From Lysinibacillus agricola (GTDB lineage Bacteria > Bacillota > Bacilli > Bacillales_A > Planococcaceae): 64,000 bases of DNA. Where the stretch lies: positions 2,545,501-2,609,500 of the forward strand of contig NZ_CP067341.1 in assembly GCF_016638705.1 (NCBI RefSeq), written 5' to 3'. The translations under genes were made by a program, and so were the position numbers. This document shows, piece by piece, positions 35,154 through 45,294 of the stretch. Numbering within the stretch: the stretch's first letter is position 1; each line of letters begins with the position of its first letter. The notes beneath the pieces are model-generated. The model saw only the letters and a program-made list of their open reading frames with translations. It did no database searches and was not told the DNA's origin.

Positions 35154-35633
35154 ATGATTTCTTTAATTGTGGCACATGATAATAATTATGTGATTGGATA
35201 TGAAAATGGCATGCCGTGGCATTTGCCTGGGGATTTACAATATTTTAAAAACAAAACGATGGGTAAACCAATGATCATGGGGCGTAAAACATTCGAGTCC
35301 ATCGGTAGACCGCTTCCTGGTCGTCGCAATATTGTGATTACTCGTGACGAAAGCTATCACGCGGATGGGATTGAAGTGGTGACAAGCTTAGAGGGTGCCC
35401 TCGCCCTTGCTGGAGATGTTCCAGAAATTATGATTATTGGTGGCGAGCAAATTTTTCAATTATCGATGGATATCGCAGATCGCTTGTACATTACGAAAAT
35501 TAATCATTCGTTTAATGGGGATACATACTTCCCAAAATATGAACAGGAATTTGTGAAAGTATCCTCAGAGGAGTCAGAAACAGCACCAGAAGGTTACACA
35601 TTCCAATATCAGATTTTTGAACGTAAGAACTAA
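35154..35633 (+). CDS. dfrA: Dihydrofolate reductase
   Basis: 159 residues; reduces dihydrofolate to tetrahydrofolate with NADPH and is the target of trimethoprim. Key segments: NGMPWHLPGDLQYFK (substrate site) and MGRKTFESIGRPLPGRRN (NADPH site), plus GGEQIF. ATG 35154 with TTGGAGGG upstream. It is cut off from thyA, with which it is often paired, by 18 kb; the terminator follows directly. Confidence 0.95.
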   Translation: MISLIVAHDNNYVIGYENGMPWHLPGDLQYFKNKTMGKPMIMGRKTFESIGRPLPGRRNIVITRDESYHADGIEVVTSLEGALALAGDVPEIMIIGGEQIFQLSMDIADRLYITKINHSFNGDTYFPKYEQEFVKVSSEESETAPEGYTFQYQIFERKN

Positions 35634-35646
35634 ATAAATAGGAACT

Positions 35647-35682
35647 AATAAGCACGGTGATTTAATGACCGTGCTTATTTGA
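35647..35682 (+). terminator. Terminator of dfrA
   Basis: AATAAGCACGGT / ACCGTGCTTATT stem with T. Confidence 0.85.
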
Positions 35683-35740
35683 CGTTACTAAAAACAATTG
35701 ATAAAGGTATTTGAATGTTTATAGAATTAATGATTATAAG

Positions 35741-35800
35741 ACTCATTATAACGTGGGGTTGTTTCCGTTCCGACTGTGCGCTTTCCTGGGGGCGTCTTCA
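35741..35800 (+). repeat. Dispersed repeat, GTTCCGACTG family, copy 4 (short)
   Basis: CTCATTATAACGTGGGGTTG, then CCGTTCCGACTGTGCGCTTT, then CCTGGGGGCGTC. It stops abruptly where the truncated gene beside it begins. Confidence 0.75.
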
Positions 35801-35807
35801 AAGGGAA

Positions 35808-36022
35808 GTATCGAGTATGTTTATTATTTTTATAATGAAGATACGACACATCGTTTCCATACTTGGATGGTGCCTCGCTATGAATGATGTATGAATTTGG
35901 ACGTTTCGTAGAATCGGTTAGACCTGTTTTACTTCATGCTAGAAATAAAATGAATAAAATATACAAGATGTCATGCGTGCTATAAAGGCATTAACGAAGG
36001 AATTAAAAAGTAATTACTCATT
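35808..36022 (+). pseudogene. Relic of a HIT-family (Ap4A hydrolase-like) gene
   Basis: Frames read IEYVYYFYNEDTTHRFHTWM with VPRYE, then after a one-base shift MYEFGRFVESVRPVLLHARN, then after another shift DVMRAIKALTKELK-like text. This is the C-terminal part of a diadenosine-tetraphosphate-hydrolase-type HIT protein, with at least two frameshifts. Its 5' part is missing and the break abuts the dispersed repeat. Confidence 0.6.
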
Positions 36023-36032
36023 CACTAATATG

Positions 36033-36088
36033 AAAAATCGCTCCTTTTGTATGCATACGTAACCTTTTCCAAAAGAGAGCGATTTTTC
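36033..36088 (-). terminator. Terminator of the trhA-like gene
   Basis: AAAAATCGCTC pairs with GAGCGATTTTT around a long loop; T run on the minus strand. Confidence 0.65.
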
Positions 36089-36096
36089 GTTATTAT

Positions 36097-36732
36097 TTAT
36101 AAGTAAAAATAAACACAAGCATACATAGCGCCACAACCAGCTAACACAAATAGATGCCAAATTGTATGATTATAGGGAAGGGATCGCCATGCGTAAAAAA
36201 TGGCTCCAATCGTATAGAAAAGCCCACCTGCAAATAGTAAAGCAAAACCATTAAAACCTAAGTAAAGATAAACAGGCTTTATGGCAAAAATAATTAACCA
36301 GCCCATACCGATGTAAAAAATTAAAGAAAGCTTCTCAAATCGATTAATAAAGAAGCATTTAAAAATAACGCCTACTAGTGCAAGTGACCAAATAATACAT
36401 AATAAAGTAATACCTAATGTGCCACCAATCGCAATTAAAAGAAAAGGTGTATACGTTCCAGCAATTAAAATATAAATGGAAGAATGGTCAAGAATGGCGA
36501 AAAAGTGCTTGTATTTTTCAGGCATGCTATGTAGCAGCGTCGACATTAAAAATAAAATGATCACAGAGGCACCAAAAATACTAAATGATGTAATTTGGAG
36601 CGCACTTCCGGTTTGTACGGCTGCTAAAATAAGAACAACTAGCGCTGGAATACTTGCGATGAATCCAATGCCGTGTGTAATGGCATTCCACAATTCTTCC
36701 TTCCAAGTTTTATAGTCAAATGAATCGATCAT
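36097..36732 (-). CDS. trhA: PAQR-family membrane protein TrhA (hemolysin III)
   Basis: 211 residues from ATG 36732 (AAAGGAG nine bases upstream), seven membrane helices. The histidine pattern THGIGF near the start, LLHSM, and NHTIWHLF near the end form the metal site of PAQR receptors. In bacteria TrhA affects membrane fluidity and fatty acid balance; the hemolysin name is historical. Confidence 0.85.
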   Translation of the reverse strand: MIDSFDYKTWKEELWNAITHGIGFIASIPALVVLILAAVQTGSALQITSFSIFGASVIILFLMSTLLHSMPEKYKHFFAILDHSSIYILIAGTYTPFLLIAIGGTLGITLLCIIWSLALVGVIFKCFFINRFEKLSLIFYIGMGWLIIFAIKPVYLYLGFNGFALLFAGGLFYTIGAIFYAWRSLPYNHTIWHLFVLAGCGAMYACVYFYL

Positions 36733-37005
36733 ATCGAACACTCCTTTCGTACATACATTTACTATACCCCAATAATTTTCATCCTGCTATTTACATTTGT
36801 CATGTTTTCAATATCAAAAGTGTCATATAAATGCTTAAATACTTGAAGGTCTTTGTTAGACAAGTACTCGACAAAACGTTATAGTATCCAAGGTAGCGGT
36901 TACAAACAGACTAAATAATTCGAAGTCTAATGACAAATGTCATGTTTACATAATGATTCGTTAGTCTATATAATAAATTTTAATGAAGTAAAAGGATGTG
37001 TCGAA

Positions 37006-37848
37006 GTGGGACGAATTCATATAGTAACGGACTCAACTTGTGATTTAACAAAAAAAGAAGTAGCGCAGCATGGTATACATATTGTGCCTTTAACGATTCA
37101 AATTGATGGAAAAACATATATAGATGGTGTTGATTTAGAGCCACAACCTTTTTTAGGCTTAATGAAGAATGCCGAAAATTTACCAAAAAGCTCGCAGCCT
37201 GCTCCAGGGAAATTTAAAGAATTATACGATGAGCTAGGTAAAAACGGAGATCAAATTATTTCAATTCATATGACTGGTGGTATGAGTGGAACAGTGGACT
37301 CGGCTCGTCAGGCAGCGCAAATGACAGATTCGGATGTAACTGTGATTGATTCACGTTTTATCGCCATAGGTCTAGCTATTCAATTACGAGAGGCTATTAA
37401 AATGCGCGATGCAGGTGCTACTGTCGAGGAAATCATTGCACGTCTTGACAAGGTGCGCGAAAATACTTATTTATATGTTATTGTTGACACACTTGAAAAT
37501 TTAATTAAAGGCGGACGAATTGGTAAAGGTACAGGTTTTATCGGTTCATTGCTGAACATCAAAGTAATTGCGAACTTAGAAGGTGGCGCATACAATCCCG
37601 TATCCAAAGTACGTAGCCATAAACAGGTAGTGAACTACTTATTTAAGCAATTCCAAGCAGATACTGCCGGAAAAACAGTAAAGGCAGTTGGAATTTCTCA
37701 CGCCGAGGGGCTGACAACGATGGGTGGACCATTAAAAGAATTAATCGAGGGAACAGGTTTTAATGAAGTAGAAATCGCCTTTACTTCACCAATCATCTCG
37801 ACACATACTGGCCCAGGTGCAATTGGTTTTATTTATTTTGCAGAATAA
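37006..37848 (+). CDS. DegV family fatty-acid-binding protein
   Basis: 280 residues from GTG 37006 (AAAGGA nine bases upstream). DSTCDLT at the N-terminus and SQPAPGKF are family marks; the protein binds a fatty acid between two domains and hands it to the fatty-acid kinase Fak. It stands before the ypmR-like operon but a terminator lies between. Confidence 0.9.
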   Translation: MGRIHIVTDSTCDLTKKEVAQHGIHIVPLTIQIDGKTYIDGVDLEPQPFLGLMKNAENLPKSSQPAPGKFKELYDELGKNGDQIISIHMTGGMSGTVDSARQAAQMTDSDVTVIDSRFIAIGLAIQLREAIKMRDAGATVEEIIARLDKVRENTYLYVIVDTLENLIKGGRIGKGTGFIGSLLNIKVIANLEGGAYNPVSKVRSHKQVVNYLFKQFQADTAGKTVKAVGISHAEGLTTMGGPLKELIEGTGFNEVEIAFTSPIISTHTGPGAIGFIYFAE

Positions 37849-37856
37849 TATACAAG

Positions 37857-37887
37857 AGCTACTACATAAATAATTGTAGTGGCTTTT
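37857..37887 (+). terminator. Terminator after degV
   Basis: AGCTACTACA / TGTAGTGGCT stem and TTTTT. Confidence 0.75.
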
Positions 37888-38038
37888 TATTTTCATAAAG
37901 CTATGGAAAAAGGTTTTACAATTTGAAAAAAATATTGTAAACTTACAATTTTTACGGAATACCTAGGTATAGTCACTTTTCATTGCGGCATGAACTATTC
38001 TATAATAGAAGTATCAGAAACTGATGGAAGGTGGTCAA

Positions 38039-38971
38039 ATGAACATTTGGCGAATAATAGTTTTGTCATGTTTGACCGTCTTAGTACTAAGTGGTTGTTT
38101 AATATCAATAGATGAACCGAATCCGCAAGCTGAACCAGAAGGAGAGCAAGCAGGGACGGAGCAAGATATGAGACAGGATGAGCAACAAACAGAAAATGAG
38201 GAAAAAACCTCAAGAAATGTATTGACGCAAATTTTTGAACATTTTTTTGAGCCATCACCAGAGGATTTACGGAAAATTGATGAAGAAAACGCAAAGCAAC
38301 TACATTACTTAGCACTCGGAGATTCTTTAACAGCGGGTGTTGGTGATGAATATAGTCAAGACGGTTTTGTTGGAAGATTAGCAGATTCATTTGTAGCTTG
38401 GCCCTCCATTTCCGACGTTGAGGTCGATAATCGAGGAAAAAGAGGAAGGCGTAGTGATCAGCTATTAAAATTAGTGAAAAAAGGGCATTATGATGAAGAG
38501 TTGCAAGACGCACAGCTTATTTCAGTTACAATGGGTGGAAATGATGTCATGAAGGTGGTCAAACAGGATCTGTTTAATTTGAAACGAGATGCCTTTGATA
38601 AAGAATTGCGGGCGTATAAGAAACGCTATAGTAAAATCGTTGACGGCATACGAGAAAAAAATCAAACAGTGCCTTTATTACTTATCGGTTTTTATAACCC
38701 ATTCTCAATCGTGACAAATGAAGCTAATGAATTTGATACAATTATTACGGAGTGGAATAAAGTCATTGAAGATATAGCGAAGAAAGATGCTAATGCGTGC
38801 TATATATCAGTAGAGGACTTGTTTGATTCAAATAAAGAGCTCGTTTATCATACGGATTTCTTCCACCCAAATGCAAAAGGCTATGATAAAATGACAGAGC
38901 GAATTTTAAAGGCAATGGAGAAATGTGACATGGAACAAAAGATTAACAAGGAAATAGGCTTCGAGGAGTGA
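38039..38971 (+). CDS. SGNH/GDSL lipase-like lipoprotein (YpmR-like)
   Basis: 310 residues from ATG 38039 (GGAAGGTGG upstream), with lipobox LSGC. After an acidic linker the SGNH hydrolase begins with catalytic LALGDSLTAGVGDE; GGNDV carries the oxyanion Asn, and DFFHPNAKGY holds Asp and His. An esterase acting outside the membrane. The next gene follows four bases on; the order ypmR, ypmS, msr genes is the same as in B. subtilis. Confidence 0.85.
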   Translation: MNIWRIIVLSCLTVLVLSGCLISIDEPNPQAEPEGEQAGTEQDMRQDEQQTENEEKTSRNVLTQIFEHFFEPSPEDLRKIDEENAKQLHYLALGDSLTAGVGDEYSQDGFVGRLADSFVAWPSISDVEVDNRGKRGRRSDQLLKLVKKGHYDEELQDAQLISVTMGGNDVMKVVKQDLFNLKRDAFDKELRAYKKRYSKIVDGIREKNQTVPLLLIGFYNPFSIVTNEANEFDTIITEWNKVIEDIAKKDANACYISVEDLFDSNKELVYHTDFFHPNAKGYDKMTERILKAMEKCDMEQKINKEIGFEE

Positions 38972-38975
38972 CAAA

Positions 38976-39557
38976 ATGAATAAATGGAAATTCGCTTTTT
39001 TTGCCTTAGCGGGCACAGTGCTTTTTACAATCCTCCTCGTCGTTTATTTAGTAACTAGACCAGTAGATGGAGTAAATTTAGCGGAGAGTTCAGAAGGTGA
39101 AAGTGAAGTAAAAGGAAATGTTCTCGTTGTCCAAACAACAACGAAAGAATTGGAATCCATATCGAAGAAGTATTTAAAGGATGCTTCTAAGGGTTCACCA
39201 TTACCGTTGGATTTTACCATTGGTGATGATATTCAATTAAGAAGTAAATTAACTGTGTTCTATACAGAAATTCCAATTTCTATGAACTTCGATCCGATTG
39301 TCGATGAGAAAGGTAATATCATTTTAAAGCAGACAGGTATGAATGTAGGGCTCTTAAATATTCCGCCGGAGACCGCCATGAAAATTATGCGAGACACGGT
39401 GGAATTCCCTTCGTGGATTACAGTCAATCCGAATCAGGCGGAAATCTATATTGACTTATCGCGCATAAACATTGCTTCAGGATCTCGTGTTCGGGCAAAA
39501 GAATTAGATTTACCAAATGATAAAATTTTACTGGAAATTATCGTTCCTGGAGAATAA
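38976..39557 (+). CDS. YpmS-family (DUF2140) membrane-anchored protein
   Basis: 193 residues, one N-terminal membrane helix (about 7-26) and an extracytoplasmic domain with PVDGVNLAESSE and GNIILKQTGMNVGLLNIPPE, typical of DUF2140/YpmS. The function is unknown; constant pairing with the SGNH lipase suggests a shared envelope job. It starts four bases after its neighbour, with GAGGAGTG inside that gene's end. Confidence 0.8.
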   Translation: MNKWKFAFFALAGTVLFTILLVVYLVTRPVDGVNLAESSEGESEVKGNVLVVQTTTKELESISKKYLKDASKGSPLPLDFTIGDDIQLRSKLTVFYTEIPISMNFDPIVDEKGNIILKQTGMNVGLLNIPPETAMKIMRDTVEFPSWITVNPNQAEIYIDLSRINIASGSRVRAKELDLPNDKILLEIIVPGE

Positions 39558-39569
39558 GGAGTGAAATGA

Positions 39570-40524
<955 letters not shown>

Positions 40525-40526
40525 CA

Positions 40527-40566
40527 AAAACTCCTAGCACAGGATACATCGTGCTAGGAGTTTTTT
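40527..40566 (+). terminator. Terminator of the msrA-msrB operon
   Basis: AACTCCTAGCAC pairs with GTGCTAGGAGTT, then T run. Confidence 0.85.
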
Positions 40567-40657
40567 TAGCTTTTTTATGGTTGAGATAGTCAACCGATCT
40601 ATAGAAACTTTTTGTAATCTTGAAGCAAGGCTCTGGGTAAAGTACCGCCATCGAAGT

Positions 40658-41165
40658 GACGGATAGAACCCTCAAAGCGATGGATAGACTCGACAAAGCG
40701 ACGGATAAAACCGGCGAAGTGACGGAAAGACCTCGAGGCGACGGATAGAATTCTCGAAGTGATGGATAGAACCGGCGAAGTGACGGATAGCCAACGAAGC
40801 GAAGGATAGACTCGACAAAGCGACGGATAAAACCGCGAAACGACGGATAGCCAACGAAGCGACGGATAGACTCGACAAAGCGACGGATAAAACCGGCGAA
40901 GTGACGGAAAGACCTCGAGGCGACGGATAGAATTCGCGAAGCGACGGATAGACTCGACAAATCGACGGATAAAACCGCGAAACGACGGATAGCCATCGAA
41001 GCGACGGATAGAACCGGCGAAGCGACGGATAAAACCGGCGAAACGACGGATAGCCATCGAAGCGAAGGATAGACTCGACAAAGCGACGGATAAAACCGAC
41101 GAAGTGACGGATAGAACCCTTCAAAGCAAAGGATAGACCAATCAAAATAGCGGATCAAACATCAT
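40658..41165. repeat. 21-bp periodic array D (GCGACGGATAGA core, about 25 units)
   Basis: Units begin GACGGA (also GATGGA, GAAGGA); lengths are mostly 21, with 19- and 20-base variants. Tails come from a small set: CTCGACAAA, AACCGGCGAA, CCAACGAA, CCTCGAGG, ATTC(T/G)CGAA. The core equals that of array C, 23 kb away, in the same orientation. It lies between convergent msrB and a chemoreceptor gene, after msrB's terminator. Confidence 0.9.
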
Positions 41166-41245
41166 AAAGATAGGTTCCGAAACGTTTGGAGAAGCTACAC
41201 ATTGTGCTTCACCCAAACTTTTGATGTAGAACCTTTAAAGACACT

Positions 41246-43084
41246 TCATACTTTAAATTCACTAACAAGATTACGCAGGCTATCTGCTTGTTGTGCAAGT
41301 TCTGTGGCAGCGGCATTAATTTCCTGCATAGATGCAGATCCTTGAGTTGCCGCAGCGGCAGAAGTGACTGTGTTGGCAGCTGATTGTTCAGCATAGGCAT
41401 TCACATGGACGAAATCGTTCGCTACAGCATTGCTATAATCAAGTGTTAATGCAATTTTCTCTACCATAGCTGCGATAATTGTCGTCGTTTCTTTAGTATG
41501 TGTTAAAATGTTGGCTAAAGATTGATTTGTTTCATTGGTAACTTCGACGCCGCGAATAACGGATGTGACACCCTCATGGTTTTGAGAGATGATGGACGTC
41601 ACTTCATCTTGAATGGACGTTACAATGGATGTGACTTCTTTTGCAGCACTCTGAGATTGTTCTGCTAGCTTTCGAACTTCATCAGCTACAACGGCAAAGC
41701 CTTTTCCATGCTCACCAGCGCGTGCTGCCTCAATCGCAGCATTTAAGGCAAGTAGATTTGTTTGCTCAGAAATAGCTGTAATCGTGCTGATAATAGATGT
41801 TATGTCGGCAGATTTTCGCCCAAGTGCTTCGACAGTAGTAGTTGTGGAGGCCATCGTTTCTTCAATAGATTGCATCACTAACGAAGATTGTTCAACAGAG
41901 CGACTACCATCATCGGCCGCTTGCTGCATTGCCAAAGATGCACGCTGTACAGCATTAGCTTGCTCGTTTAAATGGCGCATAGAATGCTCAAGATCACTCA
42001 TTTTTTGTTGAGCGCTAGTCATGCTAGAAATCGTATTCTCGCTATCACTCGCAATATCAGCTGTGGCATCTGCAATATTCTGTATAGTACGGGCATTCTC
42101 ATCTGCTAATGACATCAGTTCCTGGCCACTACTTGAAACGTGGTCCGCAAGCTCGCTGACACGTTTAATCAAATTAGATATAGATTCAATAAGTGTATTG
42201 GTTGAAGCAGCAATAGTTGAGAATTCATCATGATTCCGAACTTTAACGCGTCGTGTCAGGTCTCCTCCAGCCTGAGCAATATCGAGAATGGAATGGTTAA
42301 TAGCTTGTGTATTGTTTTTTAATGATTTAAATAACATATAACCGAAAGTAATGATTGCAATAAATCCAATAAGTGAAATGAAGAAGAAAGAAGTAATAGA
42401 TAGAGTAACTTGCTTATTAAGTTTATCTAATTTTGCTTTATTTGCAGCATCCATAACCGAATTAATGGACTCGATATTTTTATCAATATACTGCTTCATC
42501 GTTTCCCCTGTACCGCCCATCATGAGTTTGCGAGCTTGCTCAAGACCGAGTTCATCACGCATTGTCATAACCTTATTAGAATATTCAAGGTAATTTTTAT
42601 AATATTGATCGATAGCCTGTATATAACCTAACTCTAGTTCTCTCTCTGTAAACTTTTTGTCTAAGGCACTAATTTTTTTATCTATGGAATCAATTTTCAT
42701 ATTGTAAGAAGTAGCAAAATTCCCATTCCCAGTAATTAAATAGGCCTGTTCTAAATTGGTGAGCCCCGCAATTTCATACCCAAGTTGGTTGACAGTTAAT
42801 TGTTCCTGAACGTTTTTCTCAGTAAAATCCTTCATTTGTCCTTGCAGATTCTGAATATTGATAAACGATAATAAACCCATTACGCCATTAATTACAATAA
42901 TAAGAGAAAATATAATAAGCACTTTGCCTCGAATTAAATGGTAAAAACGTTGTCGTTTTTCTTTAGTAGGAGGGAGATTATGCCTACTATCCTCTAAATC
43001 ATGTGCTTTCTTTTTTGAAAGGCTAGTTTTAAAGAGAGACGGGCGTTTCTGTACGGAGTTACTGGATTTATGAGAGTTTTTCAT
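41246..43084 (-). CDS. Methyl-accepting chemotaxis protein
   Basis: 612 residues from ATG 43084 (AGGAAGG upstream). A cytoplasmic basic N-terminus of about 50 residues, a membrane helix, an extracytoplasmic four-helix-bundle sensor (about 75-225), a second helix, HAMP, and the signalling coiled coil with [20 protein letters not shown] chemoreceptor for an unknown ligand. The ATG lies after two extra in-frame starts (GTG 43093 and ATG 43090) that sit too close to the ribosome site. Confidence 0.9.
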   Translation of the reverse strand: MKNSHKSSNSVQKRPSLFKTSLSKKKAHDLEDSRHNLPPTKEKRQRFYHLIRGKVLIIFSLIIVINGVMGLLSFINIQNLQGQMKDFTEKNVQEQLTVNQLGYEIAGLTNLEQAYLITGNGNFATSYNMKIDSIDKKISALDKKFTERELELGYIQAIDQYYKNYLEYSNKVMTMRDELGLEQARKLMMGGTGETMKQYIDKNIESINSVMDAANKAKLDKLNKQVTLSITSFFFISLIGFIAIITFGYMLFKSLKNNTQAINHSILDIAQAGGDLTRRVKVRNHDEFSTIAASTNTLIESISNLIKRVSELADHVSSSGQELMSLADENARTIQNIADATADIASDSENTISSMTSAQQKMSDLEHSMRHLNEQANAVQRASLAMQQAADDGSRSVEQSSLVMQSIEETMASTTTTVEALGRKSADITSIISTITAISEQTNLLALNAAIEAARAGEHGKGFAVVADEVRKLAEQSQSAAKEVTSIVTSIQDEVTSIISQNHEGVTSVIRGVEVTNETNQSLANILTHTKETTTIIAAMVEKIALTLDYSNAVANDFVHVNAYAEQSAANTVTSAAAATQGSASMQEINAAATELAQQADSLRNLVSEFKV

Positions 43085-43342
43085 CGCCATCACCTTCCTA
43101 TTTTTGAATAGTTGATTTAAATTTTACCTTATTTTTCTAGGTATTTCTATTGTTTTTTTATAAAATTTTCATTTTTCAGATTAATGGGTGTATTATTTTT
43201 CTATGACAAAAGTCCAAAGGTGAGAAGAAAATAGTTCTATTAGTGATGGTAGGAGAAAATACTTAATAGTTATTTTTATGACTAAGAAGGTATTTTTTGA
43301 TAAACTAGCGGAAAGCAGATGAGTGAAGAGGGGATTTCTAGT

Positions 43343-43561
43343 ATGAAAAAGAGTTTTTATTTATATGTACTAACATTCAGAGGTGGGGATTGGTCAGATT
43401 CGAAGGTACGATTTGCGGAGGAAATGTTCCATGAGCATAATTTTCCAAAGCAAAGCACAGACTTTGATGAGCTTTCTACTTATATTGAGTCGTTCGCCAC
43501 AGACAACTTAACAACAGGAGTGTTTGATGAGTTATGGGCATTATACGTAGATCATGCATGA
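43343..43561 (+). CDS. yozE: YozE family protein (UPF0346)
   Basis: 72 residues; [16 protein letters not shown] and [14 protein letters not shown] and the SAM-like helical fold identify the YozE family, small cytosolic proteins of unknown role found across Bacilli. ATG 43343 follows GAGGGG. In B. subtilis yozE also lies near the ypm/msr region. Confidence 0.85.
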   Translation: MKKSFYLYVLTFRGGDWSDSKVRFAEEMFHEHNFPKQSTDFDELSTYIESFATDNLTTGVFDELWALYVDHA

Positions 43562-43594
43562 TAATACGTTGAAACAATATAATTTATTTCAAGT

Positions 43595-43610
43595 TGCTAG
43601 ACGTCTAGCA
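43595..43610. promoter_or_regulatory. 16-base perfect palindrome upstream of deoD
   Basis: TGCTAGACGTCTAGCA lies 65 bases before deoD, within a plausible promoter zone. It is a good candidate for a dimer-binding operator. Confidence 0.5.
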
Positions 43611-43675
43611 TTGCGAAAATATGAGAAACACAGTATTATTTAAAGTGATAACTGACAGAAAAGAGGGATTGCAGT

Positions 43676-44383
43676 ATGAGTGTTCATATTAATGCAAAAA
43701 AAGGCGAAATCGCTGACACAATTTTACTTCCAGGAGATCCATTACGTGCAAAATACATTGCTGAAACGTTTTTAGAAGATGTAACTTGCTATAACGAGGT
43801 TCGTAATATGTTTGGTTATACAGGTACGTACAAAGGTAAACGTATTTCTGTACAAGGTACTGGTATGGGTGTGCCTTCAATCTCGATTTACGCTTCAGAA
43901 TTAATGCAAGAATATGATGTTCAAAAATTAATCCGCGTAGGTACTTGTGGTGCAATTCAAAAAGATGTAAAAGTTCGTGACGTAATTTTAGCGCAAGCAG
44001 CAACATCTGATACACGTATGAACCAAATCATTTGGGGCGGCGCTATCGACTTCGCACCGATCTCAGACTTTGATTTACTATTAAAAGCATACAATGCAGG
44101 TAAAGAAGCTGGTTTAAACCTACAAGTAGGTAATATCTTTACAGCAGATATGTTCTATTCTGATGAGAATCAAAACGAAAAATTAGCTCAATACGGCGTA
44201 CTTGCTGTAGAAATGGAATCAGCAGCACTTTACACATTAGCTGCAAAACACGGCCGTAAAGCACTTTCTATCCTAACAGTAAGTGACCACATTCTAACTG
44301 GTGAAGTAACAACATCAGAAGAACGTCAAACTACATTCAATGATATGATCGTTGTAGCGTTAGAAGCAGCAATTCAAGAATAA
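43676..44383 (+). CDS. deoD: Purine-nucleoside phosphorylase
   Basis: 235 residues of the hexameric DeoD type: [15 protein letters not shown] (phosphate site), VGTCGAIQ, and VEMESAAL (ribose site, with catalytic Asp in SDHILTG). Splits purine nucleosides with phosphate in salvage. AGAGGGA precedes the ATG. A partial second copy lies 2.7 kb downstream. Confidence 0.95.
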   Translation: MSVHINAKKGEIADTILLPGDPLRAKYIAETFLEDVTCYNEVRNMFGYTGTYKGKRISVQGTGMGVPSISIYASELMQEYDVQKLIRVGTCGAIQKDVKVRDVILAQAATSDTRMNQIIWGGAIDFAPISDFDLLLKAYNAGKEAGLNLQVGNIFTADMFYSDENQNEKLAQYGVLAVEMESAALYTLAAKHGRKALSILTVSDHILTGEVTTSEERQTTFNDMIVVALEAAIQE

Positions 44384-44406
44384 GGGTATCAAGGCTTTGT
44401 CAAAAT

Positions 44407-44477
44407 AAGGCGAGAGACCAAAAGAGACCAAAGTGATTTTCACAGGTCATCGAAAAGGTCACTCGCCTTATCTTTTT
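44407..44477 (+). terminator. Terminator after deoD
   Basis: AAGGCGAGaGACC pairs with GGTCaCTCGCCTT around a loop of about 40 bases that can fold further; TCTTTTT follows. Confidence 0.65.
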
Positions 44478-44569
44478 GCAGTCTATCAATAGTGTGCATC
44501 TATCATGTGATTTGCAAGCTGTTTTTATCATTTCTTAAGTGAGCAAATATTGAAATTAACATTTCCGGT

Positions 44570-45292
44570 TTAATCCTTTCTAGACTTTGGTTTTAACTGA
44601 GCATTTCGCATAATAGGATATGATAATAATAATGCTCCAACACTACATAAGCCTAATAAAGTCATCAGTGTCATTCCCGAAGCATCTAAATCTAATCCTG
44701 AAAACCATTCCATACTAACGCTTAAATAGTTACCATAATATAAAACCATGAAAATAACTGACAACAACATGAGAATAATGATACTTTTCTGCATTCCTAA
44801 ACGAAAGTTAATACTATATAGTAGAAAAGACACCCCGAACAAAAAGAGTCCGAACATAAGATCAATCCATAAATAAGCAAAGAAATGATATCCATCTATT
44901 AAAAATAATCCAGGATGTAAAATGTTCGCTCCGATTTCCCAGTGAAGATATAAAGTTTTTAAAATATATTGCAATACATTTAGCAATATAATGCTTATAA
45001 CAACTGCTATAATACCCACACCATAATAGACTTTGAGCAATTGTACTCTCGTACTTCCCATCCCAATCGCAACTGGATACATTGATCTATATCCATTTAT
45101 TCCAAATAATGCAATGAAGAAATAAGCGGGACCTGAAATTGAGGCAACAACATCATCTCCAAGTCCAAATATATAGCCAATAAGGACCCACAACACCGTC
45201 AACGGAATAGTAATGTAGAGAAACATTAATTTACCTAAATAAAATATGGCCTCCTCTGAGACTAAACGAAATGTTCCATATAAAGAATTCAT
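44570..45292 (-). CDS. ABC transporter permease-like protein
   Basis: 240 residues with six membrane helices, with no recognised substrate motif, typical of the small permeases paired with GntR-controlled ABC ATPases (YtrC/YtrD style, envelope stress or drug response). It begins two bases after the ATPase stop. Confidence 0.75.
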   Translation of the reverse strand: MNSLYGTFRLVSEEAIFYLGKLMFLYITIPLTVLWVLIGYIFGLGDDVVASISGPAYFFIALFGINGYRSMYPVAIGMGSTRVQLLKVYYGVGIIAVVISIILLNVLQYILKTLYLHWEIGANILHPGLFLIDGYHFFAYLWIDLMFGLFLFGVSFLLYSINFRLGMQKSIIILMLLSVIFMVLYYGNYLSVSMEWFSGLDLDASGMTLMTLLGLCSVGALLLSYPIMRNAQLKPKSRKD

Positions 45293-45294
45293 CC

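Noticed and set aside
36097..36732. Haemolysin
   Set aside because: The protein is a PAQR membrane protein; the hemolysin III name does not imply a toxin.
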